DNA from: Bacillota bacterium | Lineage (GTDB): Bacteria; Bacillota; Clostridia; Clostridiales; Clostridiaceae | Assembly (NCBI GenBank): GCA_023435985.1 | Contig: JAEZKY010000161.1 | Coordinates: 1-41,466, forward strand | Direction: 5' to 3' | Length of the DNA stretch: 41,466 nt | In this document: positions 33,692 to 40,668 of the stretch, one piece after another | How the letters are laid out: each line of letters starts with the position of its first letter | Numbering within the stretch: position 1 is the stretch's first letter | Notes under the pieces: generated by a model | Databases searched by the model: none | Told to the model about the DNA's origin: nothing | Seen by the model: only the letters and a program-made list of their open reading frames with translations | Translations under genes and position numbers: made by a program

Positions 33692-34267
33692 TTATTTCGG
33701 TAATGCAGTACTAGATTCCATTGGAATATCCACTGGAGTAGAATTTGTAATTGTTAATTCTTGAACAGCATTTGCATTATCACTCGCAGTAGGGGGAGTT
33801 ATATTAGTTTTAATTATTGTTTTATTTACTCCCGTACAAGAGGAAGCCTGTAAGGTTGCTAAAATTTTTTCTATTCTGTTTTGTAAATAGTTATTTGTAT
33901 CATTTAGGCTGTTAGTAAATATTTTTTTTGATTCTTCGTTTAATTGATTTAAGACATTCCCTTTTACTATTTCTGATAAAGAATTTAATTTTGACTTGTC
34001 AACAGTTCCATTTTTAATGGCTTCTAATATTGTAGGCTTAATTGTGTTTTCAACTGCTATTATATTAGTAGAAATTAAATCATCTACTTTGTCTAAAGTG
34101 CTATTAACTAAGGCTTTAGTTTTCTCATTTTTCATATGTTCTGCTTTTTCTTTTACCAGATTGACAGCTTTTCCAATGTACATAGTTAGATATATTCCAG
34201 CTATACTTATAATACTGCCTATAAGTATTTGCAATAAATCTAATATTTGTGCTTTGATTTCTTGCAT
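33692..34267 (-). CDS. Holin-like membrane protein
   Basis: A 191-residue protein. One strong N-terminal membrane helix (about 9-31, LDLLQILIGSIISIAGIYLTMYI) is followed by a charged amphipathic coiled-coil region (about 35-140, VNLVKEKAEHMKNEKTKALVNSTLDKVDDLISTNIIAVENTIKPTILEAIKNG) and a Thr/Pro/Ser-rich tail. Size of the helical part and its pattern resemble LL-H-type phage holins of clostridia, which have a single helix and a long helical cytoplasmic part. The ATG at 34267 has AAGGA 8 bases upstream; a longer GTG start at 34294 is less likely. The position directly before an endolysin gene supports the holin call, and the tail of about 50 residues is longer than usual. A scaffold protein cannot be excluded. 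Confidence 0.65.
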   Translation of the reverse strand: MQEIKAQILDLLQILIGSIISIAGIYLTMYIGKAVNLVKEKAEHMKNEKTKALVNSTLDKVDDLISTNIIAVENTIKPTILEAIKNGTVDKSKLNSLSEIVKGNVLNQLNEESKKIFTNSLNDTNNYLQNRIEKILATLQASSCTGVNKTIIKTNITPPTASDNANAVQELTITNSTPVDIPMESSTALPK

Positions 34268-34295
34268 CTTTGCATTCCTTCTTTCTGATTTCACC

Positions 34296-34323
34296 TTGCG
34301 AAGAATATAAAAGGTTCTATAAA
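34296..34323 (+). promoter_or_regulatory. Candidate plus-strand promoter in the cytolysin-holin gap
   Basis: TTGCGA (34296-34301) and TATAAA (34318-34323) are 16 bp apart on the strand opposite to the cassette. With the terminator at 34392-34423 it would give a short RNA of about 95 bases antisense to the holin leader. Weak on its own in such AT-rich DNA. Confidence 0.25.
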
Positions 34324-34391
34324 ATTACTATATAGTCACACTTATTCTAAAAATTTAAGACTCTTTATGTCTAAAATATAAAAATATGGAG

Positions 34392-34423
34392 GTGAAGTTC
34401 CTTAGAAAAGAACTTCACTTTTT
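34392..34423 (+). terminator. Plus-strand intrinsic terminator in the cytolysin-holin gap
   Basis: GTGAAGTTC (34392-34400) pairs with GAACTTCAC (34410-34418), followed by TTTTT. The T-run exists only on the plus strand, although all genes here are on the minus strand. On the minus-strand mRNA the same sequence would be a hairpin in the leader between cytolysin and holin genes. Confidence 0.6.
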
Positions 34424-34497
34424 ATTTTATGGAAGGTTGATGTTTAGATTAAGGTTGTTGGCTATACCTATTTAGTTTTAATTAATAAATAAAAGGT

Positions 34498-35910
34498 TTA
34501 TCTAGGATCTACACTTGATTTTTGGCTTAATGTTGTTCCCCAAATTTTAACTGTACGAAGAGGAACCATTGCAAGATTTTTTTCATTAACTGAGGTTCTC
34601 CATCTTTCCCAAAGAAGTCCAGTGGCTCCTTCAGCTTTAATGTTTATATTTCTCGCATTTCCAGGTAGAGGTATTGTAGTAGAGAATGGTGCAGTTAAGT
34701 TCTTGCCATTTTGAGGCCAGCTATTATGAACAGAATTTACTGCTCCATTGACATAATTAATTTCTTCCCAATCTACATGGAATGAAGCTACATAAGCACC
34801 TTTGTGTTCTAAAATAAGATTTCCTTTACTAAAAGTTTCGCTATTTGTTACAACATAGGATGAAGTTCCAGAAACTTTGCCTGGAGCATTATCTTTTAAG
34901 AAAGCAGTTTTATAAGAGAGAGGGTATGCAGGATTGCTCTTACTTAACTCAGGGTTTGTAGTAATAATCTTATTCAATTGTTCTAGATATCCTTTATCAT
35001 CAATGTTTCCAGTAGGCAAAGTGACAATTCCTCCACCGAGTACTATGATTTTACATGTGATGGATTGATTGTTGCTTGAGGATGATGTATCACTGTGCAT
35101 ATCAACGTTAACACCATTTTTAGAAATATTACCTCTTAATTTTGCTTCTAATTGATTTTGTGACATTTCAGATTCAAAAAATAAATATATTTGACGGCCA
35201 TATTGAACATTCTCTACGATTGCAGGAGGATTTTTACTATCAATACCTTTGGTAGCAAGTTCATCCCAAGTAACAGTGTCACTAAATACATCACTTGGAT
35301 GTTTAGGTAATTCAGCTGAAACTGTGTAGTATAACTGTTTATATTGAACAAGATAGGCGGATTTTTTATTTGAGGTTATTGCTTTAAAATCTATACCTAG
35401 TTTTTGTTTTAAAAAGCTTACATCACAGTCTAAAGTGATTTGCAATTGTTTTTCATCATATACTAAGCTGCTTTTTAGCTGAATATTAGAAGGAGTAGCA
35501 TAACCCTTATCATACCAAGTTTCTAACAATTCTGTAACAGCCGTAGATACATTTGCAAAATTCGGATTATCAATTTTCTTACTATTTTCAGTCAAACCAG
35601 GTAAATCTATTGTAATGTTTATAGACGCTCTATCAGTAACAAGAGGTTGTGGTGTACCATCGACTAGGTTACTGTTTACTAGTAATAATGATCCAGGGTA
35701 GGTTATATCTTTATATGCATTTGGAACGCTGATATCCATATCTCCAGCATCAATATCATGCTTTTCTCTTGTAATTACAGTGAAATTTCCATTATCTAAA
35801 CTTCCTTCTTTAGAATTAAGATTTGTTACTTTTTCTCCATTAAATGTTAATACTTCAAGTGGGTTGTATTTCAAGCCATAAATTTGATTATCAATTACTT
35901 TGTTGGACAT
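34498..35910 (-). CDS. Cholesterol-dependent cytolysin without signal peptide
   Basis: A 470-residue pore-forming toxin of the thiol-activated cytolysin family. It matches perfringolysin O/pneumolysin along the full length: NPLEVLTFNGEKV, ITYPGSLLLVN, INITIDLPGL, the domain 3 strand pair with LGGG (291-294), NPAYPLSYKTAFLKDN, GAYVASFHVDWEEI and IWGTTL. The cholesterol-recognition pair Thr460-Leu461 is kept. The undecapeptide (428-438) is GATGLLWERWR instead of ECTGLAWEWWR: no Cys, and Arg in place of the second Trp. There is no signal peptide; the protein starts directly at MSNKVIDNQIYGLKYNPLEV, about the length of mature toxins, as in pneumolysin. AAAGGAAG precedes the ATG. Holin-like and endolysin genes follow 230 bp downstream, suggesting release by controlled lysis. 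Confidence 0.93.
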   Translation of the reverse strand: MSNKVIDNQIYGLKYNPLEVLTFNGEKVTNLNSKEGSLDNGNFTVITREKHDIDAGDMDISVPNAYKDITYPGSLLLVNSNLVDGTPQPLVTDRASINITIDLPGLTENSKKIDNPNFANVSTAVTELLETWYDKGYATPSNIQLKSSLVYDEKQLQITLDCDVSFLKQKLGIDFKAITSNKKSAYLVQYKQLYYTVSAELPKHPSDVFSDTVTWDELATKGIDSKNPPAIVENVQYGRQIYLFFESEMSQNQLEAKLRGNISKNGVNVDMHSDTSSSSNNQSITCKIIVLGGGIVTLPTGNIDDKGYLEQLNKIITTNPELSKSNPAYPLSYKTAFLKDNAPGKVSGTSSYVVTNSETFSKGNLILEHKGAYVASFHVDWEEINYVNGAVNSVHNSWPQNGKNLTAPFSTTIPLPGNARNINIKAEGATGLLWERWRTSVNEKNLAMVPLRTVKIWGTTLSQKSSVDPR

Positions 35911-36029
35911 ATTTATCTTCCTTTCTAAATTAATTTTTTATATTAAATTTATTAAACAGACTATTTTTCAAAAATATTTAAGTCATATTTCATAGAGGTC
36001 ATATTTAATTTAATTATTAACTGGGATTA

Positions 36030-36254
36030 CTAATCGTTCTTAAGTTCTACATTTGAACGACAGTCTTTTAATTCAGGCACACTGAGAGAGGTTATTCCCA
36101 ATGAGTTAGTTCTAGAAGTTTCCTCTTGCCAATTATCATAAGCATATTTAATAGCTTCTGCTTTATTTTTTGCGATTATAGTTGCTGCATAATCCCAGAT
36201 ACCTTTTTTTGTTTCCGGCCTTGCAAGGTAAACTCTATATCTAAAAGTCGGCAT
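36030..36254 (-). CDS. Small protein of unknown function upstream of the cytolysin
   Basis: A 74-residue soluble protein, MPTFRYRVYLARPETKKG... to a charged C-terminus. It alternates short beta strands (FRYRVYLARP, DYAATIIAKN) and a helix (KAEAIKYAYDNW), with no signal peptide or membrane segment. No family is recognised. AAAGGAG lies 9 bases before the ATG, a strong RBS. It is 119 bp before the cytolysin gene on the same strand, with no terminator between, so it may be the first large gene of the toxin operon. Possible roles are regulator, chaperone or immunity-like factor; nothing in the sequence decides. Confidence 0.65.
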   Translation of the reverse strand: MPTFRYRVYLARPETKKGIWDYAATIIAKNKAEAIKYAYDNWQEETSRTNSLGITSLSVPELKDCRSNVELKND

Positions 36255-36306
36255 AATTAATTACTCCTTTCATATTGAAAATATACTTTTGCCTTCAGAC
36301 ATACAG

Positions 36307-36342
36307 CTATTCGTCAAAGATATATGGTTCACTATCAATCAT
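36307..36342 (-). CDS. Candidate 11-residue leader peptide at the head of the toxin cassette
   Basis: ATG at 36342, eight bases after GGGAGG, opens an 11-codon frame, MIDSEPYIFDE, with stop TAG at 36307-36309. The RBS is as good as any in the window, yet nothing longer is encoded. It precedes the 74-residue gene by 52 bp. It is acidic and hydrophilic. It could be a leader peptide, a signalling peptide or a remnant start. Confidence 0.35.
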   Translation of the reverse strand: MIDSEPYIFDE

Positions 36343-36432
36343 CACAAACACCTCCCTTGAAATTTATAGGATAAGTATAAATCGTTGTAATAACAAAAAT
36401 ATATTTTTAGCATTGAGTGTATAAAAGTTGAC

Positions 36433-36650
36433 ATGGATGGTAATAGTTTGATTGTAATTGTAATAAGAATAAGAAAATTCAGAACAGATAGAGATTGGGA
36501 GCAGTTTCACACACAAGCTAATCTATCTAAAGAAATATCAATAGAAACAGAAGAGTTTTGGAAGAATTCTCATGGGATGAAAATAATTAGAATAAGGAAC
36601 ACGTTTTAGAAGAACTTGCTAAGGCCATAGTTTATTTCATATCAAGCTTT
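36433..36650 (+). pseudogene. MazG-like nucleotide pyrophosphohydrolase, decayed
   Basis: RKFRTDRDWEQFHTQANLSKEISIETEEF is the conserved opening of small MazG-like pyrophosphohydrolases (IxxFRxxRDWxQFHxPxxLAxSxSxEAxELL). The frame then breaks: NKEHVLEELAKAIVYFI, the second helix with the ExxD-type metal site, appears in another frame with Asp replaced by Lys. No RBS is seen. Gaps to either side hold nothing else recognisable. Confidence 0.7.
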
Positions 36651-36711
36651 GTCATATTTAAGCTTTATTGAATATTATTAATTAATAAAAGTTTTGAATG
36701 GAGTGGGATAT

Positions 36712-37002
36712 ATGAAAACTATGGATAGGTTTAAATTCTTTACAAGATTTGCAGAGTTAGATGGGCTGAAAAGCGTAGATGTAAGTAGTAAACTACTTAG
36801 AAATTTAGTTGGCAATAATGATGAGGTTTGTTTAGGACAAAGACAGGTAGGAGAGAGAAGTTACCATATTTTCTATTTAAACAAGAGTGAATTTTGTGTT
36901 TATTATCATGGAGGAGGTACAGATGCATTATATTCTTCAGAGAAATTAGATGATGTTTTAGATTATGTTAACAACTTGAAGCCTGAAGATTTCAAAAACT
37001 AA
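36712..37002 (+). CDS. Orphan 96-residue protein, also present as a fragment at 27.7 kb
   Basis: A 96-residue soluble protein, MKTMDRFKFFTRFAELDGLKSVDVSSKLLRNLVGNNDEV..., then a compact beta region QVGERSYHIFYLNKSEFCVYYHGGGTDALYSSEKLDDVLDYVNNL. No family is recognised. The GGGTDALY loop followed by a helix suggests a small alpha/beta fold. The ATG at 36712 has GGAG 8-9 bases upstream; a TTG at 36694 would add six residues but lacks an RBS. It is separated from the toxin cassette by a MazG remnant and faces the other way. A deleted copy of the gene and its upstream region lies at 27678-27870, which shows the gene has been duplicated or moved. Confidence 0.65.
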   Translation: MKTMDRFKFFTRFAELDGLKSVDVSSKLLRNLVGNNDEVCLGQRQVGERSYHIFYLNKSEFCVYYHGGGTDALYSSEKLDDVLDYVNNLKPEDFKN

Positions 37003-37065
37003 GAAAATATCTTTTGGTTGTTTTAACAATAATTTTTCTGAAATGTTATTAAAAAATGTAATAAT

Positions 37066-37105
37066 AAGCTGAGATTTTCTACAACTAGAAAACCTCAGCT
37101 TTTAA
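37066..37105. terminator. Terminator between the orphan gene and the epoxide hydrolase gene
   Basis: AAGCTGAGATTTTCT (37066-37080) pairs with AGAAAACCTCAGCTT (37087-37101) at 14 of 15 positions, followed by TT. The same design is found at 27629 and 31430. Confidence 0.7.
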
Positions 37106-37183
37106 TGTATTATTCATTAAGGTTGTTTTTTATATATCTATTTAAATATATAATCATTAATTTTAATGTTCCATATTGCTTTT

Positions 37184-38335
37184 CTATTTGGTTCTATAAG
37201 CCCTGAAAAATGAACGGATTTCTTCAGCTAGAGGTTCAGGATCTTCCATAGCAGTGAAATGTCCTCCTTTAGGCATTGTAGTCCATCGAGTGACATTTAA
37301 ATGGTTCATAGCCCATTTTTTTGGTGGCAGCAATACATCAGCTGGGAAAAGGGCTATACCTGTTGGTACATCTATGTGTCCCATTGGTGGTAATGAATGT
37401 ACATTTTCATAATATGCATTTGCTGATGAACGTATGGTATTTGTGATCCAATAGATCATTATATTAGTGAGAAGTTCATCTTTACTAAAGCTTTTATTTA
37501 AATCACCATTACAATCACTCCAGCCACGGAATTTTTCTATAATCCATGCAGCCAAACCTACAGGCGAGTCAGAAAGTCCGTAGGCTATGGTTTGAGGTTT
37601 TGTAGATTGAATATACATATAACCTCCCTCATTTGAAATCCATTCAGAGGCATTTTTCTCATATTGTAATTCTTCCTCTGAAAGTTCTTGCCCATTCTGA
37701 GAAGCCGTAAGATTTCTAATAATACCGATATCTGTTAGATGGATTCCTATTAGAAGTTCTGGATGGTTTAATGCCAAGTATCTTGTAACCCCTGAACCCA
37801 TGTCTCCGCCTGCAGCAGCAAACTTACTATAGCCAAGCTTTTCGGTCATTAGTTTAACCCAAAGCTCAGAAATACTATAATTGTTCATGCCACTATGTTT
37901 TGAAGCACTAGAAAAACCAAAGCCGGGTAGTGAAGGGATGATTACATCAAAAGAGTCTTTGGGATCACCGCCATAACTTGCAGGATCAGTAAGAAGGGGG
38001 ATAATCTTTTGATAACGTATGAAACTATCAGGCCATCCATGAGTAAGGATAATTGGTGTTGGATTAGGTCCTTTACCTTTTTCGTGTATGAAGTGAATAT
38101 CTATCCCATCCACATTACAGCGAAAATGAGAAAAACGGTTTAATTCTTTTTCTTGTGCGCGCCAGTTAAATTCATCATTCCAATATGAAACAAGTGATTT
38201 TAAATAATTTATGTCAGTACCTCGCTCCCAATCTGAGCCTTCTATTTGATCAGGCCAGCGTACATGCGCGAGCCTGTATTTTAAATCATTAAGTACCTCA
38301 TCAGATACTTGGATATGGAATTTTTCAATAGACAT
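37184..38335 (-). CDS. Epoxide hydrolase (alpha/beta fold, EPHX1-like)
   Basis: A 383-residue soluble enzyme. The N-terminal EHN domain (1-110: FHIQVSDEVLNDLKYRLAHVRWPD...YLKSLVSYWNDEFNWRAQE) is typical for microsomal-type epoxide hydrolases. The catalytic part has the oxyanion motif His99-Gly-Trp-Pro, nucleophile Asp178 (GGDMGS), and His359 (PKGGHF). It opens epoxides to diols, or acts on a related ester or lactone; the substrate is unknown. AAAGGAG lies before the ATG. The gene is divergent from an AraC regulator, with an 8-bp inverted repeat in its leader, so it is probably the regulator's target. Confidence 0.9.
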   Translation of the reverse strand: MSIEKFHIQVSDEVLNDLKYRLAHVRWPDQIEGSDWERGTDINYLKSLVSYWNDEFNWRAQEKELNRFSHFRCNVDGIDIHFIHEKGKGPNPTPIILTHGWPDSFIRYQKIIPLLTDPASYGGDPKDSFDVIIPSLPGFGFSSASKHSGMNNYSISELWVKLMTEKLGYSKFAAAGGDMGSGVTRYLALNHPELLIGIHLTDIGIIRNLTASQNGQELSEEELQYEKNASEWISNEGGYMYIQSTKPQTIAYGLSDSPVGLAAWIIEKFRGWSDCNGDLNKSFSKDELLTNIMIYWITNTIRSSANAYYENVHSLPPMGHIDVPTGIALFPADVLLPPKKWAMNHLNVTRWTTMPKGGHFTAMEDPEPLAEEIRSFFRAYRTK

Positions 38336-38354
38336 AATGATTCTCCTTTCATTT

Positions 38355-38385
38355 AAGCTATGGCGAAATTAGTTAGTCATAGCTT
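38355..38385. promoter_or_regulatory. Inverted repeat between epoxide hydrolase and AraC genes
   Basis: AAGCTATG (38355-38362) and CATAGCTT (38378-38385), perfect 8-base arms around 15 bases. It lies 20 bp upstream of the hydrolase start and may be an operator for the AraC-type regulator or a leader hairpin. Confidence 0.45.
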
Positions 38386-38600
38386 TTCCTCATTGATTAA
38401 TAACACGTATTATTTAGTTCTTTAATAATAGTTTATCATTTGGGAAATATGATACAATGTGATAAATGAAGCTTTTAGCTATACTATTTGTAAAAGTATA
38501 ATTAGAAAGATAAAAAAACTATTTGCCCTTGATTAATAAAAAATATCAATGGCAGTTTGAATTCATTATTTATTTTAATGTGCCCAATGGAGGAATGTTT

Positions 38601-39455
38601 ATGCCACAAGTAGATCGTCACAAGAATAGAACTGTATATATTGAATTTATTGCAAATGAAAGTTTTATAAATCTTCCTTATAGTGGGCGGTTAACTATAA
38701 CTTTTATTACGAGTGGGAACATGCATTTACAATTGAATGACCGCCCTATAAAAATTGCAGCTCCAAGTATTCTTTGTTTATCGATGGAGGATAAAATACA
38801 AGTGCTTGAAAAGTACAATGTATCTTCACAGTCATTTTGTTTTCATCCCGATTTTTTTAATACAGTTCATTTCTCAGAAACTAATGGCTATCTGTCAACT
38901 AATCTAAAAATAAAAACTGGTCTGCTACTTTTTGGAAAAGACAAAATTCATACTAGGGTATATGCTGTAGATGAGAAAGTATATCTCAAATTATATGAGT
39001 GGTTTTTTATTATGGGAACTGAAGTATATGCCCAGAGTGATTCTCTTTGGGTGTGCAGAATAAAAAAGTATTTAATACAAATCTTTGGTTTACTTGAAGA
39101 GCTAAATCACCATAGCGAAAAATCGCCTGTTAACTTAGCTTTAGAATATATACACATAAACTATTCTGATAAAATAAGGTTAGAAGATTTAACAAGATGT
39201 GCTCATTTGAATCGTGTATCACTAAATAAAGGCTTTCAGGATTTATGTGGATGTACAGCAATGGGTTACTTGCTAGCATATCGTTTAAAAGTTGCAGAGA
39301 GTCTTCTAACCCATACTGATATGAGCTTAAACGAAATTGCACGCGCTACTGGCTTTGAATATGATACATATTTTATAAAACAATTTACTGCTAAGAAAGA
39401 TATAACTCCAACAGAATTTAGAAAGGTTTCACGGGAGTTTTCAAAGCACCAATAA
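38601..39455 (+). CDS. AraC family transcriptional regulator
   Basis: A 284-residue regulator with an N-terminal cupin-like sensor (about 10-110, YSGRLTITFITSGNMHLQLNDRPIKIAAPSILCLSMEDKIQV) and a C-terminal AraC double helix-turn-helix (about 185-284, INYSDKIRLEDLTRCAHLNRVSLNKGFQDLCGCTAMGYLLAYRLKVAESLL, then LNEIARATGFEYDTYFIKQFTAKKDITPTEFRK). The ATG at 38601 has GGAGG 7 bases upstream. A longer frame from TTG 38523 would add 26 residues without an RBS and is rejected. It is divergent from the epoxide hydrolase gene, its likely target. Confidence 0.87.
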   Translation: MPQVDRHKNRTVYIEFIANESFINLPYSGRLTITFITSGNMHLQLNDRPIKIAAPSILCLSMEDKIQVLEKYNVSSQSFCFHPDFFNTVHFSETNGYLSTNLKIKTGLLLFGKDKIHTRVYAVDEKVYLKLYEWFFIMGTEVYAQSDSLWVCRIKKYLIQIFGLLEELNHHSEKSPVNLALEYIHINYSDKIRLEDLTRCAHLNRVSLNKGFQDLCGCTAMGYLLAYRLKVAESLLTHTDMSLNEIARATGFEYDTYFIKQFTAKKDITPTEFRKVSREFSKHQ

Positions 39456-39516
39456 TAGAATTTAAGACTATAAAAGGGTCAAGAAAGTAAATTTGTATTC
39501 AATTAAGATAATATTT

Positions 39517-39548
39517 ACACGCAGAATAAAACCACTGCGTGTTTTTTT
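39517..39548 (+). terminator. Terminator of the AraC gene
   Basis: ACACGCAG (39517-39524) pairs with CTGCGTGT (39535-39542), leading into a run of seven T. Confidence 0.85.
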
Positions 39549-39678
39549 ATGGATATTATTTTTCTTTTATCAACGTTAAGAGGATAAGATAAGGTCTAAA
39601 CTTAGAGCTTTTACAAGATTTAAAAGAATAATTTCATAATTTTAGGTAAATGTTATTAAAAAAATTTTCAATAAATCA

Positions 39679-39733
39679 TTGAAGTATTCGTTTTCATGTG
39701 GTAGAATTTATTTATGAATTGGTATGACCAATT
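39679..39733 (+). promoter_or_regulatory. etfBA promoter with GntR (FadR/LldR)-type operator
   Basis: TTGAAG (39679-39684), a 17-bp spacer and TAGAAT (39702-39707) form a good sigma-A promoter. Ten bases after the -10 lies AATTGGTATGACCAATT (39717-39733), a palindrome with a 3-base centre. The TGGT-N3-ACCA core is the type bound by FadR-subfamily GntR regulators such as LldR. Its place over the start of transcription fits repression. Confidence 0.75.
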
Positions 39734-39863
39734 TGTGATGCTTTGTGTAGAAAGTAAATTGAAATAATAGTTACAAAACAATATTTCTAACTATTCAAAA
39801 ACACACAATGGTTTTATCAACCAATACTTTAATAACTATAAAGGGATAAAGGAGAGGGAAAGT

Positions 39864-40649
39864 ATGAATATTCTGTTATGTGTGAAGCAAGTTCCGGATG
39901 ATTCTGTTGAAATTCATTTGGATAATGAGAAGAAAAAACCTAATCTAAATGGAGTCAGTTTGGTAGCAAATGCATTTGATACGTATGCGTTAGAGTTAGC
40001 AGTTCGTTTTGTTGAGGCTAATGGAGGAATGGTTAGTGTATTAACTGTTGGAGCTGATGATTCTTTAAACACATTAAAAAATTGTCTTGCTGTAGGAGCT
40101 AAAGAAGCCTTCTTTGTAAAAGATGATTCTTATGCAGATTTAGATGCTATGGGAACAGCAGATGTTTTGGCAGATGCTATTCATAAAATAGAAAAAGATA
40201 AAGGTGAAAAATTTGATTTAATTCTTTGTGGAAAGGAATCTACAGATGAAATTACCGGTCAAGTAGGAGCAATGCTTGCTGAAAAATTAAAAACAGGTTT
40301 TGTTAGCAGTGCAATTGAAATTGGTTTGAAAGATGGGGGGATGGAAGTTCATCAAGAAACTGAAGAAGGATATAATTTAGTTTCTTTAGAATCTCCAGCT
40401 GTAATAACAGTAAGTAAACCAGATTATGATCCACGTTATCCTACTATTAAAACTAAGATGGCAAGCCGTAAGGCGGTAATTCCAACTTATTCAGCAGCAG
40501 AAATTGGAGAGGTAAAACAAGCAAAAGTACATTGCACTCAATATGTTGCACCTCCTAAAAAAGAGGCTGGTATCAAAATTCAAGAGAAAGATGCTGCAAT
40601 TGCGGTAAGTGCTGTTATAGAGCAAATGAAAAAAGATAAGGCAATCTAA
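39864..40649 (+). CDS. etfB: Electron transfer flavoprotein subunit beta
   Basis: A 261-residue protein. It opens MNILLCVKQVPD and has NAFDTYALELAVRF and AVGAKEAFFVKD...DLILCGKESTDEITGQVGAMLAEKL, the nucleotide-binding and EtfB signature region, then ITVSKPDYDPRYPTIKTKMASRK. It pairs with EtfA to carry electrons from a dehydrogenase; in anaerobes this is often electron bifurcation with ferredoxin. AAAGGAGAGGG lies 7-10 bases before the ATG. etfA follows after 19 bp. No acyl-CoA dehydrogenase precedes it. Together with the LldR/FadR-type operator, this favours a lactate or 2-hydroxyacid dehydrogenase partner downstream, as in the Acetobacterium LctBCD system, over butyryl-CoA dehydrogenase. 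Confidence 0.93.
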   Translation: MNILLCVKQVPDDSVEIHLDNEKKKPNLNGVSLVANAFDTYALELAVRFVEANGGMVSVLTVGADDSLNTLKNCLAVGAKEAFFVKDDSYADLDAMGTADVLADAIHKIEKDKGEKFDLILCGKESTDEITGQVGAMLAEKLKTGFVSSAIEIGLKDGGMEVHQETEEGYNLVSLESPAVITVSKPDYDPRYPTIKTKMASRKAVIPTYSAAEIGEVKQAKVHCTQYVAPPKKEAGIKIQEKDAAIAVSAVIEQMKKDKAI

Positions 40650-40668
40650 TTAAGGAGGAAAAGAAAGT

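Noticed and set aside
32761..36254. A prophage remnant as the source of holin and endolysin
   Set aside because: No capsid, tail, terminase, integrase, repressor or att-like repeat is seen within the window. It cannot be fully excluded, but the cytolysin is not a usual prophage tail-end gene.
39740..39863. A small gene upstream of etfB
   Set aside because: Stops occur in all frames, and the only good RBS belongs to etfB.
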